DNA from: Paraburkholderia caledonica NBRC 102488
GTDB taxonomy: Bacteria > Pseudomonadota > Gammaproteobacteria > Burkholderiales > Burkholderiaceae
DNA: 64,000 bases
Direction: 5' to 3'
Assembly: GCF_000685095.1 (NCBI RefSeq)
Contig: NZ_BAYE01000007.1
Span: forward strand, 186,001 to 250,000
Part shown: one piece after another, positions 53,274-61,271 of the stretch
Position numbering within the stretch: position 1 is the first letter of the stretch
How the letters are laid out: each line of letters opens with the position of its first letter
Program-made: the position numbers and the translations under genes
Notes under the pieces: model-generated
Told to the model about the DNA's origin: nothing
Databases searched by the model: none
Seen by the model: the letters and a program-made list of their open reading frames with translations, nothing else

Positions 53274-54020
53274 TTAGCCGCGATGAACGGACAAACCCGC
53301 GAACGACTGCGCCACCGGCATCAGTTCGATCGTGTTGATGTTGACGTGTGCCGGGCGAGTGGCGATCCAGTAGATCGAATCGGCAATATCGTCGGCCGTC
53401 AGCGGCTGGACGTTTTCGTAGACCTTGCCAGCTTTTTCGTCGTCGCCCCGAAAGCGCACGTTCGAAAATTCGGTGCCGCCGCACAGACCCGGTTCGATGT
53501 CGGTCGCGCGAAGCGCGGTGCCCGCCAGATCCGCGCGCAGGTTCAAGCTGAACTGGCGCACGAACGCCTTGGTGGCGCCGTAGACATTGCCGCCCGCATA
53601 AGGCCAGCTGCCAGCGACCGAGCCGAGGTTGAAAATATGGCCGCGGTTGCGCTCGACCATGCCGGGCAACAGCGCGTGCGTGACCTGAACAAGGCCGGTG
53701 CAGTTCGTTTCGATCATCGTCTGCCATTCGTCGAGGCTCGCCTTCTGCGCCGGTTCGACGCCCAGTGCGAGGCCGGCGTTGTTCACGAGCACGTCGATCG
53801 CGGCGAAGTCGGCCGGCAACGCTGCTGGGACCGCTTCCACCGCCGCGCGGTCCCGCACGTCCAGTTCATAGGGCAGGAGGGCGTCGCCGAGTTCAGTGGC
53901 GAGCTCATCCAGGCGGTCTTTGCGGCGGGCCGTGGCGACGACGCGATGGCCGCCCTTGACGAAGGCACGAGCGATGGCGGCGCCGAATCCTGCGGACGCA
54001 CCGGTGACGAACACGATCAT
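53274..54020 (-). CDS. SDR-family NADP-dependent oxidoreductase (YdfG-like)
   Basis: The 248-residue short-chain dehydrogenase has VTGASAGFGAAIARAFVKGGHRVVATARR (about 4-32), NNAGLALGVEPAQKASLDEWQTMIETN (about 81-107), GSVAGSWPYAGGNVYGATKAFVRQFSLNLRADL with the Ser-Tyr-Lys triad, and ATDIEPGLCGGTEFSNVRF. It resembles E. coli YdfG (3-hydroxy acid / serine 3-dehydrogenase). The ATG at 54020 gives the Rossmann motif at the N-terminus. The frame is open without stops for over 800 codons upstream opposite glyA and nrdR; that extension is not real. Confidence 0.92.
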   Translation of the reverse strand: MIVFVTGASAGFGAAIARAFVKGGHRVVATARRKDRLDELATELGDALLPYELDVRDRAAVEAVPAALPADFAAIDVLVNNAGLALGVEPAQKASLDEWQTMIETNCTGLVQVTHALLPGMVERNRGHIFNLGSVAGSWPYAGGNVYGATKAFVRQFSLNLRADLAGTALRATDIEPGLCGGTEFSNVRFRGDDEKAGKVYENVQPLTADDIADSIYWIATRPAHVNINTIELMPVAQSFAGLSVHRG

Positions 54021-54222
54021 TACAGTTCCCTGGTCGGTAGAAGACAAAGGCCCCAAGCCTACTTCCAATGCGGCGCTGCGGCAAGGATAGGCGAGCCGGA
54101 TGGATGGCGCCGCAAGACGTCCGCGCACGCTTCCTGGCGGGCCTTTGCGGGACGGCTGTGCGCTGCGCTTCTCGCCCTCGGTCGCCGTCGTGCCAGTGCC
54201 TTGGGCGACGGCGGAAACCCGG
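54021..54222. other. intergenic region between SDR gene and glyA promoter
   Basis: About 200 bp with no gene or motif I can support. It is the first part of the 513-bp divergent gap; the rest holds the glyA promoter and the ZTP riboswitch, listed separately. Confidence 0.5.
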
Positions 54223-54251
54223 TTGCCTATTCGATCCTCTTCCAATAAACT
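54223..54251 (+). promoter_or_regulatory. glyA promoter
   Basis: TTGCCT (54223-54228), a 17-bp spacer and TAAACT (54246-54251). The predicted start near 54258 lies only a few bases before the ZTP riboswitch, which supports it. Confidence 0.6.
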
Positions 54252-54263
54252 AACGCGCTCATC

Positions 54264-54363
54264 CCTGCGTGACTGGCGATAGAACCGATCCAACCAATCG
54301 GGTTCAAGGTGGAAAAACCCACCGTGAAGCGCAGGGTGCCGTTTTGCCGTTCGCCTGGGCAGC
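54264..54363 (+). promoter_or_regulatory. ZTP (pfl-motif) riboswitch upstream of glyA
   Basis: The segment carries the conserved parts of the pfl motif: GTGACTGGCG (54269-54278), a hairpin AACCGAT...ATCGGGTT (54282-54303), GGTGG-loop-CCACC (54308-54323), GTGAAGCGC, and the 3' element GCCGTTCGCCTGGGCAG (54346-54362). GGCG (54275-54278) can pair with CGCC (54352-54355) in the pseudoknot. ZTP riboswitches sense the purine intermediate ZMP/ZTP, a sign of low 10-formyl-tetrahydrofolate, and often precede glyA. About 170 nt follow before the ATG; no terminator T run is visible, so the expression mechanism is not clear. Confidence 0.9.
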
Positions 54364-54533
54364 CGTGATCCGCGCGCATCAATCTGCGCTGACGGTGGCT
54401 GTCCTGCCTCGCGTGTGCGGCGACTCTCCTCTCGCCACGTCAGGGCTGGCCCAGCCGCCAGCAGCGCCGCGTACCCTCTACGCAAGATTCGGCGCACGAT
54501 CCGGTCAACCTGAACACACTCAACGGAATCCGT

Positions 54534-55781
54534 ATGTTTGACAGAGCCCAAAGCACCATCGCCAACGTCGACCCTGAACTCTGGAAGGTGATCGAACAGG
54601 AAAACCGTCGTCAGGAAGAGCATATCGAACTGATCGCGTCGGAAAACTACACGAGCCCGGCTGTGATGGCTGCGCAAGGCTCGCAACTCACGAACAAGTA
54701 CGCCGAAGGGTACCCGGGCAAGCGCTACTACGGCGGTTGCGAATACGTCGACGTGGCAGAACAGCTCGCGATCGACCGCGTGAAGCAACTGTTCGGCGCC
54801 GAGGCCGCCAACGTGCAGCCGAACTCGGGCTCGCAGGCGAACCAGGGCGTGTTCTTCGCCATGCTCAAGCCGGGCGACACGATCATGGGCATGAGCCTCG
54901 CGCACGGCGGCCACCTGACTCACGGCTCGCCCGTCAACATGTCGGGCAAGTGGTTCAACGTCGTCAGCTACGGCCTGAACGAAGCCGAAGACATTGACTA
55001 CGACGCTGCCGAGAAGCTCGCCCAGGAACACAAGCCGAAGTTGATTGTTGCCGGTGCGTCCGCCTTCGCGCTGCGCATCGACTTCGAGCGTCTGTCGAAA
55101 ATCGCGAAGTCGGTCGGCGCGTACTTCATGGTCGACATGGCCCACTACGCGGGTCTTATCGCAGCGGGCGTGTATCCGAACCCGGTGCCGCACGCAGACT
55201 TCGTCACCACCACCACGCACAAGAGCCTGCGTGGCCCGCGCGGCGGGGTGATCCTGATGAAGGCCGAATTCGAGAAGCAGATCAACTCGGCAATCTTCCC
55301 GGGCATTCAGGGCGGCCCGCTGATGCACGTGATCGCCGGCAAGGCGGTTGCGTTCAAGGAAGCGCTGTCGCCGGAATTCAAGGCTTACCAGCAACAGGTC
55401 GTTGAGAACGCTCGCGTGCTGGCGGAGACGCTCGTCAAGCGCGGTCTGCGCATCGTGTCGGGCCGTACTGAAAGCCACGTGATGCTGGTCGACCTGCGCG
55501 CGAAGAAGATCACTGGCAAGGCCGCTGAAGCCGCGCTCGGCGCCGCTCACATCACGGTCAACAAGAACGCGATTCCGAACGACCCGGAAAAGCCGTTTGT
55601 GACGAGCGGTATCCGTCTGGGCTCGCCGGCCATGACTACACGCGGCTTCGGCACCAAGGAAGCGGAGCAGGTGGGTAACCTGATCGCCGACGTGCTGGAC
55701 AACCCGGAAGACACGGCCACGATCGAACGCGTGCGCGGCCAGGTCGCCGAGTTGACGCAGCGTTTCCCGGTCTACGGCTAA
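54534..55781 (+). CDS. glyA: serine hydroxymethyltransferase
   Basis: Converts serine and tetrahydrofolate to glycine and 5,10-methylene-tetrahydrofolate, the main one-carbon source. The 415-residue PLP enzyme has [43 protein letters not shown] (about 32-74), [64 protein letters not shown] (PLP lysine in TTTHKSLRG, about 229) and [14 protein letters not shown]. It sits behind a ZTP riboswitch, so it should rise when folate one-carbon units run low. nrdR follows 6 bp later. Confidence 0.98.
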   Translation: MFDRAQSTIANVDPELWKVIEQENRRQEEHIELIASENYTSPAVMAAQGSQLTNKYAEGYPGKRYYGGCEYVDVAEQLAIDRVKQLFGAEAANVQPNSGSQANQGVFFAMLKPGDTIMGMSLAHGGHLTHGSPVNMSGKWFNVVSYGLNEAEDIDYDAAEKLAQEHKPKLIVAGASAFALRIDFERLSKIAKSVGAYFMVDMAHYAGLIAAGVYPNPVPHADFVTTTTHKSLRGPRGGVILMKAEFEKQINSAIFPGIQGGPLMHVIAGKAVAFKEALSPEFKAYQQQVVENARVLAETLVKRGLRIVSGRTESHVMLVDLRAKKITGKAAEAALGAAHITVNKNAIPNDPEKPFVTSGIRLGSPAMTTRGFGTKEAEQVGNLIADVLDNPEDTATIERVRGQVAELTQRFPVYG

Positions 55782-55787
55782 GCCGCC

Positions 55788-56270
55788 ATGCATTGCCCTT
55801 TCTGCCGTCACGCCGATACGCAGGTTGTCGACTCGCGTGTCTCCGAAGACGGCGCGACGATTCGCCGGCGCCGCCGCTGCCCGGCCTGCGACAAACGTTT
55901 TACGACGTATGAGCGGGTCGAGCTGGCGTTGCCGTCGGTCGTCAAGAAAGACGGCAGCCGTACCGAATTCGATCGCCGCAAGATTGTCGCAAGCATGCAA
56001 CTGGCGCTGCGCAAGCGCCCGGTTGCAGCAGACGCGATCGACGCGGCGGTCGCCCGGATCGAGTACCAACTGCTCGGCAGCGGCGAGCGCGAGGTGCGCA
56101 GCGAGCGCCTCGGCGAACTCGTAATGAACGAGTTGCGCGCGCTCGACACCATTGCCTACGTTCGTTTCGCCTCCGTTTACCGGCGCTTTGAAGACGTCTC
56201 TGAATTTGAAGACGTGATCGAAGAATTCCGCCACGCTTCCTCTCCTCCCAAGCCGTCGCGCAAGCGCTGA
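55788..56270 (+). CDS. nrdR: transcriptional repressor NrdR
   Basis: The 160-residue repressor of ribonucleotide reductase genes has an N-terminal zinc ribbon ([45 protein letters not shown], cysteines at about 3, 6, 31, 34) and an ATP-cone domain ([29 protein letters not shown], then [17 protein letters not shown]). It starts 6 bp after glyA, the classic glyA-nrdR pair, and is probably co-transcribed with it. Confidence 0.97.
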   Translation: MHCPFCRHADTQVVDSRVSEDGATIRRRRRCPACDKRFTTYERVELALPSVVKKDGSRTEFDRRKIVASMQLALRKRPVAADAIDAAVARIEYQLLGSGEREVRSERLGELVMNELRALDTIAYVRFASVYRRFEDVSEFEDVIEEFRHASSPPKPSRKR

Positions 56271-56412
56271 GCGCCCACGCCCCTCGCGTCGCGTCCGACT
56301 ATTCGTGTTGTGCCGCGTCGCTTCGCGTCTCTGCATTTCCCGCTCCGTCATCGTTCGTCGCGTGAATTTTTGCGCGCAATAGCGTCTGAATGCCACCTGG
56401 CCATTCGGCCGA

Positions 56413-56441
56413 TTGTTGAGTCGTCCTCGAACCGCTAGATT
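56413..56441 (+). promoter_or_regulatory. candidate promoter of the minor-pilin operon
   Basis: TTGTTG (56413-56418), a 17-bp spacer and TAGATT (56436-56441) in the 203-bp gap between nrdR and the first pilin gene, about 33 bp before its ATG. Moderate matches only. Confidence 0.35.
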
Positions 56442-56473
56442 GGCCGCATTCTTTGAAATATTCAGGAATGCAA

Positions 56474-57034
56474 ATGAAACAGCATGCAATCGCTTCGCCG
56501 CCGTGCGGCGGATTTACGCTTGTCGAAACGCTGGTCGTAGTCGCGCTGCTGGCGGTGGTCGTGCTGTGGGCGACTCCATCGTTCGTAGCGTGGCAGGTGC
56601 GGGATCAGGTCGACGCCCGCGCAAAGGCGCTCGTGTCGACGCTCGGATATGCGCGCAGCGAGGCTTTGCGTCGCGGCGCTCGCGTGACCGTATGCCGTAC
56701 AGATGCGGCGCGGCACTGCCTTGCCGCCGGGCAACCGTGCGGCACTGGCCAGACCGACTGGTCTTGCGGCTGGGCGGTACTGGCGGATCGAGGCGGCACT
56801 CTTTCGTTGCTGCGCGCCCATCCCTCGCTTTCGTCGGTGAGCATCGTGGGTACCCAGACGAATCTGACGTTCACGCCGCCCGCCGGTCAGTTGATCGGCA
56901 CTTTCCGCAGTTTCGACATTGCGCCGCGTGCGCCATCGAAAGCGACTCAGGGCGATAAGTGGCGGCGTTGCATTCGCATTGCTGCGGGTGGGCGGACGCG
57001 GATCGCAGAAGGTGCGTGCGGGACGGCGTCATGA
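56474..57034 (+). CDS. type IV pilus minor pilin, GspH/FimT-like
   Basis: The roughly 186-residue prepilin has a class III signal sequence with PPCGGFTLVETLVVVALLAVVVLWATPSFVAWQ (cleavage after the second G of CGG, Phe at +1, Glu at +5). A globular domain follows with four cysteines and the FimT-like SEALRRGARVTVCRTDAARHC and CGTGQTDWSCGWAVL. The ATG at 56474 has AGGA 6 nt upstream. It is the first of five prepilin genes in an operon; FimT/GspH proteins prime pilus assembly. Its stop overlaps the next ATG by 4 bp. Confidence 0.88.
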   Translation: MKQHAIASPPCGGFTLVETLVVVALLAVVVLWATPSFVAWQVRDQVDARAKALVSTLGYARSEALRRGARVTVCRTDAARHCLAAGQPCGTGQTDWSCGWAVLADRGGTLSLLRAHPSLSSVSIVGTQTNLTFTPPAGQLIGTFRSFDIAPRAPSKATQGDKWRRCIRIAAGGRTRIAEGACGTAS

Positions 57035-57486
57035 GCCCGTTCGAACTATCGTTGGCACAAGCACCATCGCACCGTTGCAGCAGCAAGTGCGGCGGCAGCT
57101 CTTTGATCGAAGTGATGCTGGACGTCGCAGTGCTCGCGGTCACGGCACTCGGTTTGATCGCCGGGCAGTTGTGGACAGCGCGTGAGGCCCGAGCAATGTC
57201 GATGCGAGAACAGGCGGTGTGGATAGCCGATTCCGTGGCTGAGGCGGTGTCTGTGCCGTCAGGCAACGAGGCCGCGCTCGCGTGGTGGAACTCGCGCGCG
57301 GCAAAAGTGTTGCCGCGCGGCGATGCATCGGTCGTCGCGACAGGTGGCGTGTCGGCGGCTCGCGTGACATGGTCGGCTTTGCAAAACTTGCCGCGCGCGA
57401 ACGACGTAATCGACAAGCCCGAGCCGTGTGGCGGAGCGAGCGCGCCCGTGGGCTTCTCGTGTATCGCACTGGCGTTCGTCAAATGA
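57031..57486 (+). CDS. type IV pilus minor pilin, PilV-like
   Basis: The 151-residue prepilin has the signal sequence HRCSSKCGGSSLIEVMLDVAVLAVTALGLIAGQLW (cleavage after GG; Ser at +1 instead of Phe, Glu at +5). A region typical of PilV-type minor pilins follows, with AREARAMSMREQAVWIADSVAEAV. Its ATG overlaps the previous stop and its TGA overlaps the next start (both ATGA), so the genes are translationally coupled. Weakly conserved beyond the N-terminus, as usual. Confidence 0.8.
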   Translation: MSPFELSLAQAPSHRCSSKCGGSSLIEVMLDVAVLAVTALGLIAGQLWTAREARAMSMREQAVWIADSVAEAVSVPSGNEAALAWWNSRAAKVLPRGDASVVATGGVSAARVTWSALQNLPRANDVIDKPEPCGGASAPVGFSCIALAFVK

Positions 57487-58295
57487 TGTCGCGCTTGCAT
57501 CGTGCGTGCGGTCATACGTTGGTCGAGTTCGTTATTGCTGTTGCGCTGGGGCTCGTGGTGACCGCAGGAACGGTGTCACTTTATACGACACAGCGCGCTG
57601 CCTTTGAGCAAGCGAGCAATGGGCTGCGAATCCGCGAGGCCGGTTGGACGGCGCTGACCGTTGTCGGGCAGCAGTTGCAAATGGCGGGCTTCGTGCCGGC
57701 CGACGCCGCGCAATATCGCGCACCGGCGCCATTGTTCGGCTGTTCGGGTGGTCACCCCGCCGGCACGGATGACAGCCGTCTGACGTGCGAGACATTGCCT
57801 GGCAAATCAGACGGCGTCGCAATGCGATATGTCGGCGATAGCGTGTCGACGTGGCCGTCATCCACGGGACAGACAACGGACTGTCTCGGGCAAGCCGTGA
57901 CCAGCAGCAGCGCCGCGCTTGGCGAGCGCGGCGTGCCGGTGGTCAATCGCTTCTACGCCAAGACGAGCGGCTCGACCGGCCAACCGGAGCTCTATTGCGA
58001 AGGCAATGGCAAGACAGGCTCCGCGCAACCGCTGGTCGGAGGCGTCGAGCGGCTGCGGATCAGGTATTGGCTGGCTGGCGCGGTCAATGCAATCGACGCG
58101 TCGGCGGTAATGCCCGACCAGTGGGCGAGCGTTGTCGCGGTCGATCTTTGCGTGCTCGTGCGAGGCGCACCCCAAGGGCAGCGCTCGCGCTATGCAGATT
58201 GCGTTGGCGTCAGCAGCATCGCGAGCGACTTGCGTCCGCGGCAGGCATTCTGGCGTCGGATCGCGCTGCGTAACTACGTGGAGGCTATTTCGTGA
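57483..58295 (+). CDS. type IV pilus assembly protein PilW-like
   Basis: The roughly 270-residue prepilin has the signal sequence LHRACGHTLVEFVIAVALGLVVTAGTVSLYTTQRAAFEQASNGLRIREAGWTALTVVGQQLQMAGF (cleavage after Gly, His at +1, Glu at +5), followed by a large Cys-containing domain. This fits PilW. A second ATG follows at once (MM). It overlaps both neighbours by 4 bp (ATGA upstream, GTGA downstream). Confidence 0.85.
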   Translation: MMSRLHRACGHTLVEFVIAVALGLVVTAGTVSLYTTQRAAFEQASNGLRIREAGWTALTVVGQQLQMAGFVPADAAQYRAPAPLFGCSGGHPAGTDDSRLTCETLPGKSDGVAMRYVGDSVSTWPSSTGQTTDCLGQAVTSSSAALGERGVPVVNRFYAKTSGSTGQPELYCEGNGKTGSAQPLVGGVERLRIRYWLAGAVNAIDASAVMPDQWASVVAVDLCVLVRGAPQGQRSRYADCVGVSSIASDLRPRQAFWRRIALRNYVEAIS

Positions 58296-58924
58296 CTGAC
58301 ACACCGGGCAGAACGGCGTGCCGCTGCGTCGCTCATGCGCTGTGCGGCAGCTCAAAGCAACTGGCTACGCTGCAGGTGGCGTCTGGCGGCCGGAGACGTC
58401 GTGCTTCGTGCCTACGCCGCGGCGCGCATCGCACGCGTTGCCGCGGCGCCGTGCTGCCCATCGTTCTGCTGATTTCGGCGATGCTGTTGGCGACATCGGC
58501 GGCCTGGCTCGAAGCATCGGTGGCGGCCGCGCGTAGCGCCGTCAATGTGCGCGACTACTTGCAGGCATTCAATGCTGCCGACTCGGCATTGACTTTGTGT
58601 GCCCGCAGCGTCACTGCAGGCACGGGCATTGGCGCATTGGCATCGCCGCCAGTCGCCCGCGAGCCGACTCAGTGGAAAGTCGAAGCTACGTTCGAAGCCG
58701 CGGCCGCGACACCTGTCGCTCAGTGGCCCGGGGCACTGCGCGCGCCGCAATGCGTGGTCGAAGGATGGAGTCTGCCGGCTCGCCCCGACGCGCGGGCGTA
58801 CCTGCTGACATCGCGCGGTTTTGGCATGAATAAGGACTCGCAGGTATGGCTGCAAATGGAACTTGTTATCGACGGCGACAGGATCGAACGCCATTGGCGC
58901 CGCGTCGCCGCACGGCCATTTTAG
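58292..58924 (+). CDS. type IV pilus assembly protein PilX-like
   Basis: The roughly 210-residue protein has an N-terminal segment CRGAVLPIVLLISAMLLATSAAWLEASVAAARSAVNVRDYLQAFNAADSAL. It is preceded by about 50 mostly basic and polar residues, a long leader for a prepilin. Cleavage would follow the Gly; +5 is Ile, not Glu, which is typical of PilX and GspK. The GTG start at 58292 is fixed by its overlap with the PilW stop (GTGA), but an internal start is possible. It is followed 10 bp later by the PilE-like gene. Confidence 0.8.
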   Translation: MTDTPGRTACRCVAHALCGSSKQLATLQVASGGRRRRASCLRRGAHRTRCRGAVLPIVLLISAMLLATSAAWLEASVAAARSAVNVRDYLQAFNAADSALTLCARSVTAGTGIGALASPPVAREPTQWKVEATFEAAAATPVAQWPGALRAPQCVVEGWSLPARPDARAYLLTSRGFGMNKDSQVWLQMELVIDGDRIERHWRRVAARPF

Positions 58925-58934
58925 TGAGGCATAG

Positions 58935-59366
58935 ATGAGAAGGGCGCACGTATCCGCATTCACCTTGCTCGAGCTGATTATCACTCTCGCGATAGTCGCG
59001 GTGCTGGCCGTCTTTGCCGTGCCGTCGTATCGCAACCACGTCGTGCGAACACATCGGGTCGACGCGGCATCGGCGCTGTTTCGGGCGGCGCAGTTCGTCG
59101 AGGGTGCGGCAAGTGACAGCATTGCCGCGCTGCCGCCGGGCCTCGATCAGGCTCCGCAATTCGGCGCGGCTGTCTACCGGCTGCATGTACTGCCGGCGGA
59201 CGATGCTAACGGCGGTTATTCAATTGAAGCGGCCCCGGACGAATCGGGGCCGATGCGCGATGACCCGTGCGGCGTTTTCACGCTCGACGCAACAGGGATG
59301 CGAAGTAATAAGAATGTCGCGATCGGGTCGGCGCCGCCCACCGGGCAGTGTTGGGGCACTGGCTAG
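58935..59366 (+). CDS. type IV pilin, PilE-like
   Basis: The 143-residue prepilin has MRRAHVSAFTLLELIITLAIVAVLAVFAVPSYRNHVVRTHRVDAASALFRAAQFVE, the classic pilin helix with Glu at +5 and the downstream R-DA-SAL region. Two conserved-position cysteines follow (CGVF, QCW) near the end. The residue before the Phe is Ala rather than Gly, so cleavage by prepilin peptidase may be slow. It closes the five-gene minor-pilin operon and converges on the DUF3318-like gene. Confidence 0.87.
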   Translation: MRRAHVSAFTLLELIITLAIVAVLAVFAVPSYRNHVVRTHRVDAASALFRAAQFVEGAASDSIAALPPGLDQAPQFGAAVYRLHVLPADDANGGYSIEAAPDESGPMRDDPCGVFTLDATGMRSNKNVAIGSAPPTGQCWGTG

Positions 59367-59463
59367 CAAGCGCCTCGAAGTCGGCACACGCTGCAGTGCG
59401 TTCGTTAACGGACTGGAAAGCAGGCAACCACTGGGCGCTCAAGCAATTAGCCAACCCGGCACT

Positions 59464-59928
59464 TCACCTCTCGTCGCCCGAACCATACGATGCACGTGAC
59501 TCCCCCTTGATCTGCTGCCACACGCGGTACGCTTCCCACGCGGCAAGCGCGAGGCCACCCCATTTCAGCGCGGGCTTTGCGCCAGCAGCAACGGTCGCGC
59601 GCAACGGCTTCGCGAGGACGAGCGAGGCGATCGAGCTGACAAGCGGATACTGTTTGAGAAGAGCGCCAATTGTCCCGGCGTTCAGGAAATTCGCTTTAGA
59701 GCCTGTGCCCATGCGCAATCCGCCGAAACCCGGCACGATGAACTTGAGCCAACTGAAGTGTGTGACGGCTTCGCGCAGTTCGATCGTCGCCTGGGCCAAT
59801 TCCATGCGCTCGACGTCCGCGCGCACGAGCAGCAATTCCTTGCGTAGCGCTCGCAAGTGCGGCGCGCTAAGGTCTCTCGCCGGCTGGCGCTTGTTACGGA
59901 ATGCGGGACTTGAATGGCTCTGGCTCAT
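59464..59928 (-). CDS. conserved hypothetical protein (DUF3318-like)
   Basis: A 154-residue protein with a basic N-terminus, an amphipathic helix (APHLRALRKELLLVRADVERMELAQATIELREAV, about 21-55), GFGGLRMG and two hydrophobic stretches near residues 85-110 (IGALLKQYPLVSSIASLVLA) and 120-135. I believe it is DUF3318, a family next to phage-holin-like and DUF883 genes in Burkholderiales, but cannot confirm. Function unknown. It is the last gene of a minus-strand trio with the YqjE-like and DUF883 genes. Confidence 0.75.
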   Translation of the reverse strand: MSQSHSSPAFRNKRQPARDLSAPHLRALRKELLLVRADVERMELAQATIELREAVTHFSWLKFIVPGFGGLRMGTGSKANFLNAGTIGALLKQYPLVSSIASLVLAKPLRATVAAGAKPALKWGGLALAAWEAYRVWQQIKGESRASYGSGDER

Positions 59929-60101
59929 GGCGTATCGGCATTATGGAGGGCTAGGAACAGCGCACGGAACGGCACAACGAGCGGCGCAAAGAACGGCTTG
60001 GAAAAAGTCGGTGCAACCGGCGCGCTTCACATACGCTAAACAACCGGTTCACGAACTTGCCAATTAGAAAAAAACGTCTCGCGCTCCGTGCGCTCGCGGT
60101 G

Positions 60102-60488
60102 CTACGGTCTACGAAATACGTCGCGGTCTTTTTCGAATTCGGCGATGGTGGACTCGAAGACCATTGGCGCATTACGCAGACCACTACGCGCTTTTAGCGC
60201 GCAGACCAGTCCGGCAATCGCATAAACCAGTGTGATGCCGGCAAGCGCCTGCCACCGGTATGTGTCCCAGAACGCGATGGCGACCAGCGCGGTAAGAGCG
60301 ATCAGGGCCATGGTGGTCAGCATCATCGCCGCAAGGCCAAGAAAGAGCACGCCCAGAAGGCGGTCTTTTTCTTCAGCCAGTTCAATGCCGACCAGTTCAA
60401 GGCGTGTTTGCAGAATGGCAGACACCGAACTGATGATGCGGCGTAACGGGCTATGTTGTTCGCGCTGCGAATGTGTGTCGGTCGTCAT
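60102..60488 (-). CDS. phage holin-like membrane protein (YqjE family)
   Basis: The roughly 128-residue protein has a soluble N-terminal helix (PLRRIISSVSAILQTRLELVGIELAEEKDRLLGVL) and two membrane helices (about 45-70, LGVLFLGLAAMMLTTMALIALTALVAIAFW; and 80-98, LAGITLVYAIAGLVCAL). A charged C-terminus follows. This is the DUF1469/Phage_holin_3_6 (YqjE) family. E. coli has the same yqjD-yqjE neighbours. It is not part of a prophage here. Confidence 0.85.
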   Translation of the reverse strand: MTTDTHSQREQHSPLRRIISSVSAILQTRLELVGIELAEEKDRLLGVLFLGLAAMMLTTMALIALTALVAIAFWDTYRWQALAGITLVYAIAGLVCALKARSGLRNAPMVFESTIAEFEKDRDVFRRP

Positions 60489-60546
60489 GGCTGTGGGCGT
60501 TGCGCGTGGTGGCCTAAGCGGCGCGTGCAAACGTGCGCGCCAAGAT

Positions 60547-60579
60547 AAGCGGACCGGCCGGACATGCGCCGGTCCGCTT
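60547..60579. terminator. 12-bp hairpin between DUF883 and YqjE-like genes
   Basis: AAGCGGACCGGC and GCCGGTCCGCTT form a perfect 12-bp stem with a 9-nt loop. There is no T run. It may attenuate transcription from the DUF883 gene into the YqjE gene, or protect the DUF883 mRNA. Confidence 0.55.
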
Positions 60580-60592
60580 GATTCGCTGGCAA

Positions 60593-60613
60593 GCCGGACT
60601 TAGTTCGTCCGGC
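60593..60613. repeat. second hairpin after the DUF883 gene
   Basis: GCCGGAC and GTCCGGC form a 7-bp stem with a 7-nt loop, next to the hairpin at 60547-60579 and just 15 bp from the DUF883 stop codon. Confidence 0.5.
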
Positions 60614-60627
60614 AACGTGCAATGGTG

Positions 60628-60930
60628 TTACTTGCGGTTGATCAGCAGACCCAGCAACACGCCGGCGCCCGCAGCAATGCCGATGGATGCCCACGGATGC
60701 TCGTGAACGTAGTCGTCGGTTGCGCGAGCAGCCTTCTTGCCTTTCTCAACCACGACGACTTGCACGTCGGCAGCTTTTTCCCGGGCTTGCTTCAGACGGG
60801 ACAGCGCCGTTTCGCGCAGTTCCGAAGCGCGCTCGCCCGTTGCGCTTGCGGCCTGTTTCAGCAGGTCTTCCGCGTCCGCGAGGACGGTTTTGATATCCGA
60901 CATCAATCTCTCCTTGTTGACTTCCGACAT
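60628..60930 (-). CDS. DUF883 family protein (YqjD/ElaB-like)
   Basis: The roughly 100-residue protein has an amphipathic helical region (MSDIKTVLADAEDLLKQAASATGERASELRETALSRLKQAREKAADVQVVVVEKGKKAARATDDYVHEHPW) and a C-terminal Gly-rich membrane anchor (ASIGIAAGAGVLLGLLINRK). This is the YqjD/ElaB pattern; the E. coli proteins bind ribosomes and the inner membrane in stationary phase. Start ATG at 60930 has GGGGAG about 10 nt upstream. It is the first gene of the trio. Confidence 0.9.
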   Translation of the reverse strand: MSEVNKERLMSDIKTVLADAEDLLKQAASATGERASELRETALSRLKQAREKAADVQVVVVEKGKKAARATDDYVHEHPWASIGIAAGAGVLLGLLINRK

Positions 60931-61271
60931 TGACAGCTCCCCTTTTCGTCTCACGCCACGCGTGAATCCTAACCAAAGAAACGGCGGCTGGCGAGCGCAC
61001 TGCCCGGTCTGCGGAGCCGAACGCACGAACCGTTCCCGGCGAGGCTAAACACTTCCGGACAACATCTGCATGACCCTCACAGATGATATTAGTGCATGAT
61101 TGAGTTGATCTGTCCCGCAAAGTTTCCACTAAATCGGCGAAAATTACAAAAAGGCATAAAGTAGTGAGCCGATGTTCGTTCGTCATGTACGGTCGCTGCC
61201 GTATGCTTTATCTTTGCCTAGCGCTGCGGGCAAATGCTCGCGCTGGTGTCCGAACACTTAAGGAGATGCAC
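60931..61271. other. divergent intergenic region between DUF883 and peroxiredoxin genes
   Basis: 341 bp holding the promoters of both genes. I find no clear -35/-10 pair, no confident OxyR site and no gene. Confidence 0.55.

Noticed and set aside
54021..56489. More than 800 open codons on the minus strand opposite glyA and nrdR, in frame with the SDR gene
   Set aside because: The SDR domain starts at 54020; everything upstream of it is Arg/His/Val-rich antisense sequence typical of high-GC reverse complements, and glyA and nrdR on the other strand are certain.
60102..60488. Phage-holin-like gene as evidence for a prophage
   Set aside because: The YqjE family is chromosomal and named for weak similarity only; no integrase, capsid or lysis genes are nearby.
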